A stretch of 64,000 bases of DNA from assembly GCA_900466875.1 (NCBI GenBank), contig UBNQ01000024.1, positions 1-64,000 of the forward strand. Reading direction: 5' to 3'. The stretch comes from Hyphomicrobiales bacterium. GTDB taxonomy: Bacteria > Pseudomonadota > Alphaproteobacteria > Rhizobiales > Rhizobiaceae. Made by a program: the position numbers and the translations under genes. Position 1 is the stretch's first letter, and each line of letters opens with the position of its first letter. The notes beneath the pieces were generated by a model that ran no database searches, had not been told where the DNA came from, and saw nothing but the letters and a program-made list of their open reading frames with translations. Shown one piece after another: positions 52,601 through 61,622 of the stretch.

Positions 52601-55600
52601 TCAGGCAACCGACCTTTGCCAGCCTTCCTGTGCCCTCGTTGTGAAGTCGTCGAAGGGCAGGGCGCGCGCGAAGGCGTAACCCTGCAACAGATCGCAACCG
52701 AGTTCTCCGAGCAGGCTCGCATGCTCGAATGTCTCGACGCCTTCCGCCACCGTCTCCAGGCCGAGCGATCGGGCGATGTCGACGATCGATCTTACCAGCG
52801 CAAGCTCCTGCGGCGAATGAAGGATCGGCAACACCAGCTGCTTGTCGATCTTGAGCCGCTTCGGCTTAAGCCTCAACAGGCTGACGATCGAGGTGTGGCC
52901 AGTGCCGAAATCGTCGATTTCCACATCGATGCCGAGTTCCTTGATCCTGTCCAGATTGGCGATCACAGCACTGTCGCCGTCATCAAGGAAGATCGACTCC
53001 ACCAGTTCGAAAGAGATCTCGCCGGGATTGATCTGCAGGCCGCGCAGCATATCGATCAGGTGTTCGTCATGTAGCCGCCGGGATGACACGTTGACTGAAA
53101 CCCTCGGAACGTCAACGCCCATGGCGGCCCAGCGCATCTTGTCCTTCAGCACCGTTTCCAGCACAATCTGGTCGAGCGTCGCCGTGACGTTCAGGTCGTC
53201 GGCGATCTTCAGGAACTGGTCTGGAGCGAGCAGCCCGCGGCGCGGATGGCGCCAGCGGATAAGCGCCTCGACACCCGTCAGCTGATGGGTGGTCGCGCTG
53301 AGCTGCGGCTGGTACCAGGCGGTAAATTCGTGGTTTTCGATCGCAGCGAGCAACTCGTCCGCCGTCCGTTTGTGATCGATGATTTCCGCATGCAGGTTCT
53401 GCGTGAAGAATTCGAAGCGGTTGCGCCCCATGCCCTTCGCGCGGTAGAGAGCCAGATCCGCGTTGACAAGAATGCGCCGCGCATCGACATGCATGCCATT
53501 GGCTTCGGCAATCCCGATCGATACGCCGCAACGGCATGAGAACCCGTCGAAGTCCAGCGGCTGGCGGAACTCGGAAATGATCCGCGCCGCGAGCTGTGCC
53601 AGTTCCTTGGAACTGGCCTGGTCATGCACGAGAATGACGAATTCGTCACCGCCGATCCGTGCCACAATGTCTCTTTCGTGAACGTTATGCGTCAGGATCT
53701 TCGACGCATGCACCAGCATGGCATCACCTGCCGCATGGCCCAGCGTATCGTTGATCTGCTTGAAACGATCAAGATCGAGATGAAGAAGGGCGAATTTCCG
53801 CCTGCCGGAAGAGCGCGACAGGGCGTCGAGTTCCATGTCGAGCTTGCGCCGGTTGGCAAGCAGCGTCAGGGGATCGTGGAGCGCATTGTGCTCAATCCGG
53901 CTTTTCGCCATTTCGAGCTCACTGTTCTTGGCATCGGCTTCCGTCTTGGCCTTCTGCAGCTCCACCGTGAGCGCCGTATCCTTGGTCACGTCGAAGGCAA
54001 GCCCGATGAGTTTTCTCGAACCGTCCTTGCCGACATGCAGCTGACCGACGGAACGAACATAGCGGATCGTGCCGTCGGCCTGCGGCACGCGTACCACCAG
54101 CGCTTCTTTGGTTTGACCGCTCAGATAGGCCCTCGATGCATTGATCGCGATCGGCCTGTCTTCCGGCATAAGCAGGTTCAGCCACCGCTCCTGGGCGACG
54201 ATGCCATTGGTGAACGGGATACCGTAAAGCTGGCACATGCGTGCATCCCAGGTCTCTGTGCCAAGCCCGGGCGTATATTCCCATATGCCGCAGCCGTAGG
54301 AGGCGAGCGCCAGATCGAGCTTGCCGGACAGTTCCTCAAGCTCCCTCTCGCGGCTCGACAACTCGTCGAGCGCGAGCTCGAGTTCGGCATTTTTGACTTC
54401 GGTATTCGCTTTCGCGTCGCGCAACGTTTGCGCCATCAGCATATCGGCCGTAACGTCCCAGACGATGCCGGTCATGCGTTGGCTGCCATCGATGTTTTCG
54501 TAACGCGCGCCAGCGGATCTCAGGTAGCGCACATCACCGTCCGCTAGGGCGATACGATAGGTTTCCGTGCAGGATTCATAGAGACGCGCCCATTTCAGGA
54601 AATGAGCCTCCGCCTTGATCCGGTCCTCTGCCGCGACCAACTGCAGCAGCCCTTTCAGCTTCTGCACGTCGGTCGGGGCATTGACGCCGTGCAGCAATCT
54701 GGCCCGCCGGTCGAGAAACAATTGCGATCCGTCGCCGCTCACCTCCCATATACCGATCTTGGAGGCTTCCATGGCCAGATTGAAGCGCTGCGAAAGATCA
54801 AGCAGGCTGGTCTCGCGCGTTTTCAGTTCGGCGATATTTCGATTGCGCTCCGAAAGCAGCGCGGTCGCCACCAGCATCGGCACGATCAGCGCAAACGCCC
54901 CAAGCGCCAGAACCAGCCGAAATTGATACTGGTTTTCCGGAGCCGCGGTCCAACCGCTCTTGGGTGCAATCAAGAGATCCCAGCGCGATCCGGCAATGGT
55001 GAGCGTTTTGGTCAGCGGTGACTGGCCATCCACCGCATCATCTCCCAGAAATGCGAGATAGCCCGGTTTTGCATGGTCGCGCAGCGAAAAGTTCATGCCG
55101 GAGAGATCAACCTGGCTGAACTTGGCCGTGTTGCCATCGACCACCATTCCAGCTTCCTTCAGAAGCTGCGCTTTGTCGATGATGACCGCAAGCGAGGTCC
55201 AAGGCTGACGTAGCGTTTTATCGTCGAGCGCGATCGGAACGACGAGCGTCAGGTGGTTTTCCTGCGAGCCGGTGACGATGCTTGCCGACGGTGTGTCCAT
55301 AGAGATCATCAGGTCGGAGCCGAGCCGGTCGGGATCGAACGGCAGCGGAGCTTGGCCGGAGGAAATACCTTCACGTGTGTGGATCTGGGATACCGAAAGA
55401 TCGGTGACGAGAGCCACGGCGGAAAAATGCGGGTGATTCTCAAAGGTTGCTTCGACCAGATGGCGAAGATGCTCCGAGGTCGCATTCTGCTCGCGCAAAA
55501 GGCGCTGAGCGAGCGCCCTGGCGTCCCGGATGTCGCTTTCGATCCTCCCAGCCAGATTGCGCGTCATCGCAGATGCGGTGTTTTCCACATCTGCGCGCAA

Positions 55601-55768
55601 CGCCACATGCCCCGATTCGGTGTGGCGCCGGTCAACACCTACTGCCACTGCAAATATGCAGAGCGAAATTGTCAGCGCCACAAGCAGTGAAATTGGATTC
55701 GAGGCAATGATGCTGTGCCAGTTTAAATGGTGCGGCGGCCTGAACTTCACCTGCTGAATGCCCTTCAT
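52601..55768 (-). CDS. Membrane CHASE-PAS-GGDEF-EAL cyclic-di-GMP enzyme
   Basis: This 1055-residue protein should make and/or degrade cyclic-di-GMP. A membrane segment at about 20-42 is followed by a periplasmic CHASE-like sensor (to about 290), a second membrane segment at about 293-315, two PAS domains (about 335-610), GGDEF and EAL. The GGDEF site is intact in RIGGDEFVIL. The EAL domain keeps GVEALIRWRHP, DDFGTGHTS, LKIDKQL and AEGVET, so both activities could work. No good ribosome site precedes ATG 55768, and a GTG at codon 7 is possible. The signal is unknown. Confidence 0.94.
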   Translation of the reverse strand: MKGIQQVKFRPPHHLNWHSIIASNPISLLVALTISLCIFAVAVGVDRRHTESGHVALRADVENTASAMTRNLAGRIESDIRDARALAQRLLREQNATSEHLRHLVEATFENHPHFSAVALVTDLSVSQIHTREGISSGQAPLPFDPDRLGSDLMISMDTPSASIVTGSQENHLTLVVPIALDDKTLRQPWTSLAVIIDKAQLLKEAGMVVDGNTAKFSQVDLSGMNFSLRDHAKPGYLAFLGDDAVDGQSPLTKTLTIAGSRWDLLIAPKSGWTAAPENQYQFRLVLALGAFALIVPMLVATALLSERNRNIAELKTRETSLLDLSQRFNLAMEASKIGIWEVSGDGSQLFLDRRARLLHGVNAPTDVQKLKGLLQLVAAEDRIKAEAHFLKWARLYESCTETYRIALADGDVRYLRSAGARYENIDGSQRMTGIVWDVTADMLMAQTLRDAKANTEVKNAELELALDELSSRERELEELSGKLDLALASYGCGIWEYTPGLGTETWDARMCQLYGIPFTNGIVAQERWLNLLMPEDRPIAINASRAYLSGQTKEALVVRVPQADGTIRYVRSVGQLHVGKDGSRKLIGLAFDVTKDTALTVELQKAKTEADAKNSELEMAKSRIEHNALHDPLTLLANRRKLDMELDALSRSSGRRKFALLHLDLDRFKQINDTLGHAAGDAMLVHASKILTHNVHERDIVARIGGDEFVILVHDQASSKELAQLAARIISEFRQPLDFDGFSCRCGVSIGIAEANGMHVDARRILVNADLALYRAKGMGRNRFEFFTQNLHAEIIDHKRTADELLAAIENHEFTAWYQPQLSATTHQLTGVEALIRWRHPRRGLLAPDQFLKIADDLNVTATLDQIVLETVLKDKMRWAAMGVDVPRVSVNVSSRRLHDEHLIDMLRGLQINPGEISFELVESIFLDDGDSAVIANLDRIKELGIDVEIDDFGTGHTSIVSLLRLKPKRLKIDKQLVLPILHSPQELALVRSIVDIARSLGLETVAEGVETFEHASLLGELGCDLLQGYAFARALPFDDFTTRAQEGWQRSVA

Positions 55769-56045
55769 TAATACATGAGACGTCGGAAATAGTGTATTGT
55801 CCGGGCGTTAATTTATCATTTCGCGAAGGCTGTCGCGGACATCAATGAACTGTTCTTAAATAATACTTGATTTTATTCAATTCGAAATCACTGCGAAAAT
55901 GAAACGCTGCGCCGCGTAGAATTTCGTTAATAATAACGCCTTGTTTTTCGCGTGAAATGCCATGATCACGGGCAATTTTTGCCACATTCCGAAGGCTATC
56001 CTTGCATCGAAACGAAACACACGGACCTCATCAAAGGCCTCCAAG

Positions 56046-56306
56046 ATGCGCATGCTCATCGCCACCCTGCTCACCACCGCCAGTATATTCTCGCCGCTCA
56101 ACAGCTGGGCGCAGAGTGCGGACATCGAGGCGACGATCAAGGCGGTGGATGTGAATACGCTGAGCCTGACGCTCGATGACGGCAAGACCTACAAGGTTCC
56201 CGAGGAATTCAACTTCGAGGGACTGAAGGCGGGCGTGAAGGTTCTGGTCTTCTACACGATGGTTGATGGCAGCCGCATCGTCGACGATCTTGAGGTCGTT
56301 CGCTAA
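56046..56306 (+). CDS. DUF1344 family periplasmic protein
   Basis: This 86-residue protein has a signal peptide (MRMLIATLLTTASIFSPLNSWA, cleavage before QS) and a short beta-rich domain (ADIEATIKAVDVNTLSLTL, DGKTYKVPEEFNFEG, VLVFYTMVDGSRIVDDLEV). The DUF1344 family is common in rhizobia; its function is unknown. ATG 56046 was chosen as the start that places the signal peptide correctly. The 277 bases upstream, back to the GGDEF-EAL gene, are A/T-rich and probably contain two divergent promoters. Confidence 0.88.
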   Translation: MRMLIATLLTTASIFSPLNSWAQSADIEATIKAVDVNTLSLTLDDGKTYKVPEEFNFEGLKAGVKVLVFYTMVDGSRIVDDLEVVR

Positions 56307-56348
56307 GAGCAAACGCGATTGCCGGCGCTTTCGGTTTTCGAAGGCGGA

Positions 56349-56966
56349 TCAGATCCAAGCTATCGTGCCTTTGCCGATCGTTTCATCGCCGGCCTCACCG
56401 TAGCTCATTTCGATCCTGACGATACGGTCCTGATGAATCGGCATGTTGGCGGCTTCATCTTCGCTGACATCGCCGATGATGCGGAAGAGCGAGCGCAACA
56501 CACCGCCATGGCTGACGGATATCGTCGGCCCCTTCAGCGCGGCAAGCCATGCCCCGATCCGCCATGAGAGAATTTCGTAGCTCTCGGCATCTTCGCCCGG
56601 CGGAATGAAGCTCCACTTGTTTTTCGAACGTTCGCGCAGCCGCTCGGGAGCGGTCTTCTTGATCTCGGCGGTGGTAAAACCTTCCCAATCGCCGAAAGAG
56701 AGTTCCTTCAGACGCTCGTCGGTGCGGTAGTCCGTGGGATCGAGCCCCATGGCGGTCCGTATGCGCTCCATGGTCTCCCGCGTGCGGGAGAGGGGGCTTG
56801 CGACGAAATCGAACCCGTCGGCAGAGCCCACGAGTTCGCGAAGTGTTTCGCCGTTGCGGGTCGCCTGTCCACGCCCGATCGCATTGATCGGGATATCCTT
56901 TTGTCCCTGGAGACGGCCTTCGGCATTCCAGTCCGTCTGGCCGTGGCGGATCACGTAGATAAGCAC
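56349..56966 (-). CDS. Histidine phosphatase superfamily protein (GpmB-like)
   Basis: This 205-residue phosphatase starts LIYVIRHGQTDWNAEGRLQG, carrying the catalytic RHG motif, with the second Arg in SPLSRTRETMERI and the second catalytic His in VSHGGVLRSLF. The family includes cofactor-dependent phosphoglycerate mutases and many phosphatases; the substrate is not known. It lies 17 bases after fabI on the same strand, so the two are co-transcribed. Confidence 0.92.
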   Translation of the reverse strand: MLIYVIRHGQTDWNAEGRLQGQKDIPINAIGRGQATRNGETLRELVGSADGFDFVASPLSRTRETMERIRTAMGLDPTDYRTDERLKELSFGDWEGFTTAEIKKTAPERLRERSKNKWSFIPPGEDAESYEILSWRIGAWLAALKGPTISVSHGGVLRSLFRIIGDVSEDEAANMPIHQDRIVRIEMSYGEAGDETIGKGTIAWI

Positions 56967-56983
56967 GGCGAGCGTCCTTCTTG

Positions 56984-57802
56984 TCAGTCTTTGATGACGG
57001 AAATGTCTGGCGCGTCGACGGCCTTCATACCGATCGTGTGATAACCACTATCGGCGTGATGCACCTCGCCCGTTACCGAACGGGACAGGTCGGACAACAT
57101 GTAGAGGCCGACATCGCCCACTTCCTCGATGGTCACGGTACGGCGCAGCGGCGCGTTGTACTCGTTCCATTTCAGGATATAGCGGAAGTCGCCGATGCCG
57201 GATGCCGCAAGCGTCTTGATCGGGCCCGCCGAGATCGCGTTAACGCGGATGTTCTTCGGGCCAAGGTCAACGGCGAGATATTTGACGCTGGCTTCGAGTG
57301 CAGCCTTAGCAACGCCCATGACGTTGTAGTTCGGCATGACCTTTTCCGCACCGTAATAGGTGAGCGTCAGCATCGAGCCGCCGTTGGTCATCAGCTTTTC
57401 AGCGCGGCGGGCAACCGAGGTGAACGAATAGACCGAGATTTGCATCGTCTTGGCAAAATTGTCCGCCGATGTATCGACGTAACGGCCGGTCAGTTCATCC
57501 TTGTCGGAAAAGCCGATGGCATGGACGATGAAGTCGATCTTTCCCCAATGCTTCTCGATGTTGGTGAAGACCTCATCGATCGTCGCTTCGTCGCTGACAT
57601 CACAGTGACCAGCCATGAAGGCACCGAGTTCGGCAGCCAGCGGCTCGACCCGCTTCTTCAATGCATCGCCTTGATAGGTGAAGGCCACTTCGCCGCCATT
57701 GTCGACGATGGCCTTGGCAATGCCCCATGCAATCGAGCGGTTGTTCGCCACGCCCATGATGAGCCCGCGCTTGCCTGCCATGAGGCCGGATGCCTGAACC
57801 AT
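56984..57802 (-). CDS. fabI: Enoyl-[acyl-carrier-protein] reductase (NADH)
   Basis: FabI reduces enoyl-ACP in the last step of each fatty acid elongation cycle. The 272-residue protein has the split dinucleotide motif GLIMGVANNRSIAWGIAKA, the region HAIGFSDKDELTG and the catalytic Tyr-x6-Lys in NYNVMGVAKAALEAS. The C-terminal segment SVTGEVHHADSGYHTIGM is typical. ATG 57802 has AGGG upstream. A hairpin plus T-run ends only about 20 bases before the start codon. Confidence 0.97.
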   Translation of the reverse strand: MVQASGLMAGKRGLIMGVANNRSIAWGIAKAIVDNGGEVAFTYQGDALKKRVEPLAAELGAFMAGHCDVSDEATIDEVFTNIEKHWGKIDFIVHAIGFSDKDELTGRYVDTSADNFAKTMQISVYSFTSVARRAEKLMTNGGSMLTLTYYGAEKVMPNYNVMGVAKAALEASVKYLAVDLGPKNIRVNAISAGPIKTLAASGIGDFRYILKWNEYNAPLRRTVTIEEVGDVGLYMLSDLSRSVTGEVHHADSGYHTIGMKAVDAPDISVIKD

Positions 57803-57821
57803 TGTGTAATCCCTGACACGA

Positions 57822-57854
57822 AAAAATGAATGCTGCCTATGGCATAGGCAGCAT
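57822..57854 (-). terminator. Hairpin with T-tract just upstream of fabI
   Basis: On the minus strand a perfect 11-bp stem (ATGCTGCCTAT and complement, three-base loop) is followed by TCATTTTTT, a textbook Rho-independent terminator. It lies 82 bases after the DnaJ-like gene stop and 20 bases before the fabI start. It would end the DnaJ-like transcript. If the fabI promoter lies upstream of it, it would instead act as an attenuator. Confidence 0.85.
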
Positions 57855-57935
57855 CAGGGTTCAAGCATGCGTCAAATCATCAACGGTTAAGTTGCGCAAG
57901 ATTGGGGATTGGCATTCCGCTGCACGCTGGCTGCA

Positions 57936-59084
57936 TCACAGGTAAAGCCCGTCCCGCATCAGACGCATGAGGTCCGTGACCTTGGCATCCGGTTGCTCCA
58001 GCAGCACGATCCTGAGTTCAACGACGAGATCGCCGCGTCCTTCGGCACCGTAAAGGCCGAGGCCCTCGATCCGGACTGTCCGATCAGATCCCGACCAACT
58101 GGGGATATCGATCGAGCGGGGACCTGCCGGTGTCTCTACCCTGGCTTCACCGCCGAGCACGGCGTCCTGCAACGAGATGGGCAAAACGACATGGAGATTG
58201 AAATCCTTGACGATGTATGTGTCGTCGCGAGCTGCCTTCAACGTCACGACGAGATCGCCCTGCTTCATGTTGGGAAGCTTCAGCCCCTGACCTGAAAGGC
58301 GAATCACCTGTCCGTCGGTCGCACCGCGCTCGATCGGGACCCGAACTTCCCGGTCATCGGAGAGTGTGATCGTCACCGGCCATAGCGCCAGGAATTCCGC
58401 CACGGTGACTTTTGCTTCCACCAGAAGGTCAGGCGCCTTTTCCGGCGCAGGGGCCGTGCCGCGAATACGCTTGACGAGATTGGCAATCAGATCAACCGCC
58501 ATGATAGGAAGTGGCGACCGAACGTCTGGCGCGGGCGCTTCCTTGAGGCCTGTCTCGGCGGTCTTCTGTTCGTGCGCCGCCGTATCTGGATGTTCCCTCG
58601 CGCGCTCGCGTGCCTCAGGTCCGCCGCCGAAGATACGCTCGATGGTTTCTTCCGGGCTTTCGCCCGGCTTCTTGCCAGCCTGCGGCTTGGCCTGGCCGCT
58701 TCCTGCTGTCTGGGCTTTCGCCTTCGCCGCATCGGCGTTTGGTTCCGTCTTTGCGGCTTCGGACTGGGCGCGGGCAGCCTGGGTCCGCGCCAGTTCCTCC
58801 ATCACCTTTTCGGCATTGGCACGGGCAGCCTTGGCGCGCTCCGCCGCATCACGCTGCTGCATGATCGTCTGGTGCATGTCGGCTGCACGGTCATAGCGGC
58901 GCCGCCGTTCCGGATCCTTGAGCAACTCATAGGCCTGCCCGACTTCCGCAAACCGGTCGGTTGCGCTCGGGTCATCGCGATTGTGGTCGGGATGAATCGT
59001 CTTGGCCTTCGTCCGCCAGGCCGCTTTGATTTCGTCTGCATCGGCGTTCCGTCTGACGCCGAGGATGGAATAGGGATCACGCAT
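57936..59084 (-). CDS. DnaJ-like co-chaperone without zinc finger (CbpA type)
   Basis: This 382-residue protein starts with a J-domain (PYSILGVRRNADADEIKAAW, with the HPD tripeptide in IHPDHNRDD). A long Ala/Lys/Glu-rich low-complexity linker (about 75-200) follows, then two C-terminal substrate-binding domains (PIERGATDGQVIRLSGQGL, GDLVVTLKA, VVLPISLQDAVLGG, GRGDLVVEL). The cysteine zinc fingers of DnaJ are missing, as in CbpA. It stimulates Hsp70 (DnaK) ATPase activity. The linker is unusual in length and composition. A terminator follows it before fabI. Confidence 0.93.
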   Translation of the reverse strand: MRDPYSILGVRRNADADEIKAAWRTKAKTIHPDHNRDDPSATDRFAEVGQAYELLKDPERRRRYDRAADMHQTIMQQRDAAERAKAARANAEKVMEELARTQAARAQSEAAKTEPNADAAKAKAQTAGSGQAKPQAGKKPGESPEETIERIFGGGPEARERAREHPDTAAHEQKTAETGLKEAPAPDVRSPLPIMAVDLIANLVKRIRGTAPAPEKAPDLLVEAKVTVAEFLALWPVTITLSDDREVRVPIERGATDGQVIRLSGQGLKLPNMKQGDLVVTLKAARDDTYIVKDFNLHVVLPISLQDAVLGGEARVETPAGPRSIDIPSWSGSDRTVRIEGLGLYGAEGRGDLVVELRIVLLEQPDAKVTDLMRLMRDGLYL

Positions 59085-59332
59085 CGTGAGACCACCGGTT
59101 ACGCTTTTGACAGCAGACCCGGCATAATCGCGGCCCCGCCGATAATAGACTTAAACACGGGCAACACAGGGCCATCATGCACTGCTCGCTGCTCCGATTT
59201 TCTCGGATTGGAGAGTAGAGGCGCAGTCCTGAATCAGTGGTTACGGCGCGGCTTTACAGCTGAGACATGGTGAAGAAAGAGTTAATCGAATGTCGGATTT
59301 GGAGACAGTTCCGCACGGCGCGGCGATTTGAC

Positions 59333-59764
59333 TCAGCCCTGCCTGTCGAAGGCTGTCAGCATCCAGTCGCCGCTTCCGGTCATGCAGGTCTGGCCGGCAA
59401 ACATGGCGATCCCCTCGTAGGAATGGCGCGTTGTCTTGAAGGCGCGGCAGACGCGGCCCTGGGCATTATCTTCGTGAATCACCGAAACCACACCAGCGCT
59501 GCCGGTGGCGGCATTTGCCCAGGGAAGGGGAGTATCGCCCATTTTTGCGAGATCAGCGGAGGTAACCGCGTTGCGAACCGTCGCCTCGTCGGAAAGGCTT
59601 GTTTCCGATTGGGGTTGGCCGGCAACCGTTCCGGTCGCGAGCGAGCGGTCGACCTTGCTCGATCCGCCAAACATATCCAGGCTACTCGTGCATCCCGCAA
59701 GCGACAGCGTCAGCGTGGCGAGGCAAATTGCAGCGCCGCTCTTGCGGCCCCAGCACTTTGTCAT
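59333..59764 (-). CDS. RT0821/Lpp0805 family surface lipoprotein
   Basis: This 143-residue protein has a lipoprotein signal (CLATLTLSLAGC, lipobox LAGC with Cys near residue 23), so it should be lipidated and membrane-anchored. The mature part is low in structure at first and then has GRVCRAFKTTRHSYEGIAMFAGQTCM, GSGDWMLTAF, a pattern of the RT0821/Lpp0805 surface-protein family. MTKCWGRKSG at 59764 was chosen so the lipobox falls at the right distance. It is divergent from pdxH. Confidence 0.82.
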   Translation of the reverse strand: MTKCWGRKSGAAICLATLTLSLAGCTSSLDMFGGSSKVDRSLATGTVAGQPQSETSLSDEATVRNAVTSADLAKMGDTPLPWANAATGSAGVVSVIHEDNAQGRVCRAFKTTRHSYEGIAMFAGQTCMTGSGDWMLTAFDRQG

Positions 59765-59855
59765 TTCGGTCCACTTTGCTATCACTGACACCTTGTATCC
59801 TGTCCGGCGCTTCGTCTCGGGCATGTTCGAGCAGATTGGGAGTAATTAAGTCAAT

Positions 59856-60476
59856 ATGTCTGGAAGTGAGTTAACAACCGGTGACTTCACCGAAGAATCT
59901 GAACCTTTCACCCTCTTCGCCCGCTGGTTGAAGGATGCGGAAGGCTCGGAGCCTAACGATCCAAACGCCGTTGCGGTTGCAACGGTCGATGAAGATGGCC
60001 TGCCTAACGTGCGAATGGTGCTGTTGAAAGGCTTCGACGAACATGGTTTCGTCTTCTACACAAATTTCGAGAGCCAGAAGGGGCAGGAAATCCTCGGCCA
60101 GAAGAAGGCCGCCATGTGTTTCCACTGGAAATCACTCCGCCGCCAGGTGCGCATCCGCGGTCCGGTAGAGGTTGTCACCGATGCCGAGGCCGACGCCTAT
60201 TATGCATCCCGTCCGCGCGGCAGCCGCATCGGCGCTTGGGCGTCGAAACAATCTCGTCCGCTCGAGGGACGTTTCGCGCTGGAAAAGTCGGTCGCCGAAT
60301 ATGCTGCGCGCTATGCGATCGGCGAAATCCCGCGGCCATCCTACTGGTCGGGCTTCCGCATCCTGCCCACCTCGATCGAATTCTGGCACGACCGCCAGTT
60401 CCGCCTGCATGACCGAGTCGAATTCCGCCGCGACGACCCTTCAGGGAGCTGGAACAAGGTGCGGATGTATCCCTGA
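59856..60476 (+). CDS. pdxH: Pyridoxamine 5'-phosphate oxidase
   Basis: PdxH oxidises pyridoxamine and pyridoxine phosphate to pyridoxal phosphate using FMN and O2. The 206-residue protein has [60 protein letters not shown] and the C-terminal [15 protein letters not shown] with final RMYP, all diagnostic. It stands alone between the lipoprotein gene and a convergent polysaccharide deacetylase gene, whose stop is 6 bases away. Confidence 0.98.
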   Translation: MSGSELTTGDFTEESEPFTLFARWLKDAEGSEPNDPNAVAVATVDEDGLPNVRMVLLKGFDEHGFVFYTNFESQKGQEILGQKKAAMCFHWKSLRRQVRIRGPVEVVTDAEADAYYASRPRGSRIGAWASKQSRPLEGRFALEKSVAEYAARYAIGEIPRPSYWSGFRILPTSIEFWHDRQFRLHDRVEFRRDDPSGSWNKVRMYP

Positions 60477-60482
60477 CGCGTT

Positions 60483-61535
60483 CTAGCGCTTCAGCGCAAA
60501 TGGAATGCCGGAGGCGAGCGCGGTGACGTAACGCGGCTTCTGGTAATAGCCGTTCAGCGACACGCGGGGCAGCGCGGTCGGTCGTGAGAGATCGTCCTCG
60601 GTCAGCATCCCAGGTTGTGTGGTCAGCCCGATCACAAAACCGACATCATGTGCGGTTTGGAACTCCCGAGGCCCGACTGCGTCGCGACTGCCATAGGGAT
60701 AGGCGATTGCGGTCGGCCGCGTTCCGGTCAGACCGGCCAACCAATCGGCCGATTGGCGCATCTCGTCTGCGGCTTCATCCGCTGTCAGTCTGCAAAGCTT
60801 GCGATGCGTCACGGTATGAGCGCCGAGCGAAACGAGTGGATGAGCCGCGAAGCTCTTCAATTCCTCGGGGCCCATGAGAAGTTCACGTGTGATCGCAAGC
60901 GGATCGATGTCGTATCGTTCCGCCAGACGGCAGAGCGCCGCGACGGCCTCAGTTTCCTCATGAGCCCAGACATAGCTCGCAAAACGGAAGAACGTATCGA
61001 GTTGCTGGACGGAGGTCTTCAGTTCTACCGTTTCTGCACCCCGTCCGAAATCGAAGGTGATGCGCTCCTTTTCACGCAGCAGCCGGCCCATAATCTCCCA
61101 CCAGAGCGGTTGCCGGTGTTCGGCCAGCCCCTGCGCAATGAAGACTGTAAAGGGTACGCCGTGCCGGGCAAAAACGGGCAGCGCATACTCCGCATTGTTG
61201 CGGTATCCGTCATCGAGCGTAAATGCCGCGAACGGCGCTGTCGACGGGGAGGTCAGCCGCGCCGAAACCTCTGACAGGGCGACGAAATCGTAGCCAAGCG
61301 ACTTCAATTGCCGGATGGCGAGGTCGAGAAATTCCGGGGTTACTTCGAGGTGCCTGTTGGGGCCGATGATCGATGGCGCTTCCGGCCTGACATGGTGCAA
61401 CGTGAAGATGACACCTGAACCGCGCGCAGCCTTCATAAGACCGGCGCCCGTGGCGAACGCCGAAGCTTCCAGCCCAACGCCGATAAGCCAGCGCTTGACG
61501 TTGCGACGCCAGATCGCTTTTGCGATATCCTTCAT
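60483..61535 (-). CDS. Polysaccharide deacetylase family protein
   Basis: This 350-residue carbohydrate esterase 4 (NodB-fold) protein has the Asp-Asp motif FTLDDGYRNNAEYALP, the His-x3-His zinc pair in GAHTVTHRKL and the arginine-region YPYGSRDAVGP. The N-terminal part (RWLIGVGLEASAFATGAG) may be a weak membrane anchor; a clear signal peptide is missing. It probably removes acetyl or formyl groups from a glycan. ATG 61535 was chosen at the start of the conserved part. Confidence 0.88.
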   Translation of the reverse strand: MKDIAKAIWRRNVKRWLIGVGLEASAFATGAGLMKAARGSGVIFTLHHVRPEAPSIIGPNRHLEVTPEFLDLAIRQLKSLGYDFVALSEVSARLTSPSTAPFAAFTLDDGYRNNAEYALPVFARHGVPFTVFIAQGLAEHRQPLWWEIMGRLLREKERITFDFGRGAETVELKTSVQQLDTFFRFASYVWAHEETEAVAALCRLAERYDIDPLAITRELLMGPEELKSFAAHPLVSLGAHTVTHRKLCRLTADEAADEMRQSADWLAGLTGTRPTAIAYPYGSRDAVGPREFQTAHDVGFVIGLTTQPGMLTEDDLSRPTALPRVSLNGYYQKPRYVTALASGIPFALKR

Positions 61536-61622
61536 TGTATCCGCAGCCCGCCCCAGGGCAAACGTGCCCAATATGGGACAGGCTAGCCCTGACCGGTTAA
61601 ACCTTGCTGAATGATCAGTTGC

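Noticed and set aside
59085..59332. Search for a tRNA or small RNA gene in the gap between the DnaJ-like and lipoprotein genes
   Set aside because: No cloverleaf, T-loop sequence or terminator was found; the gap is under 300 bases and probably holds only the DnaJ-like promoter.
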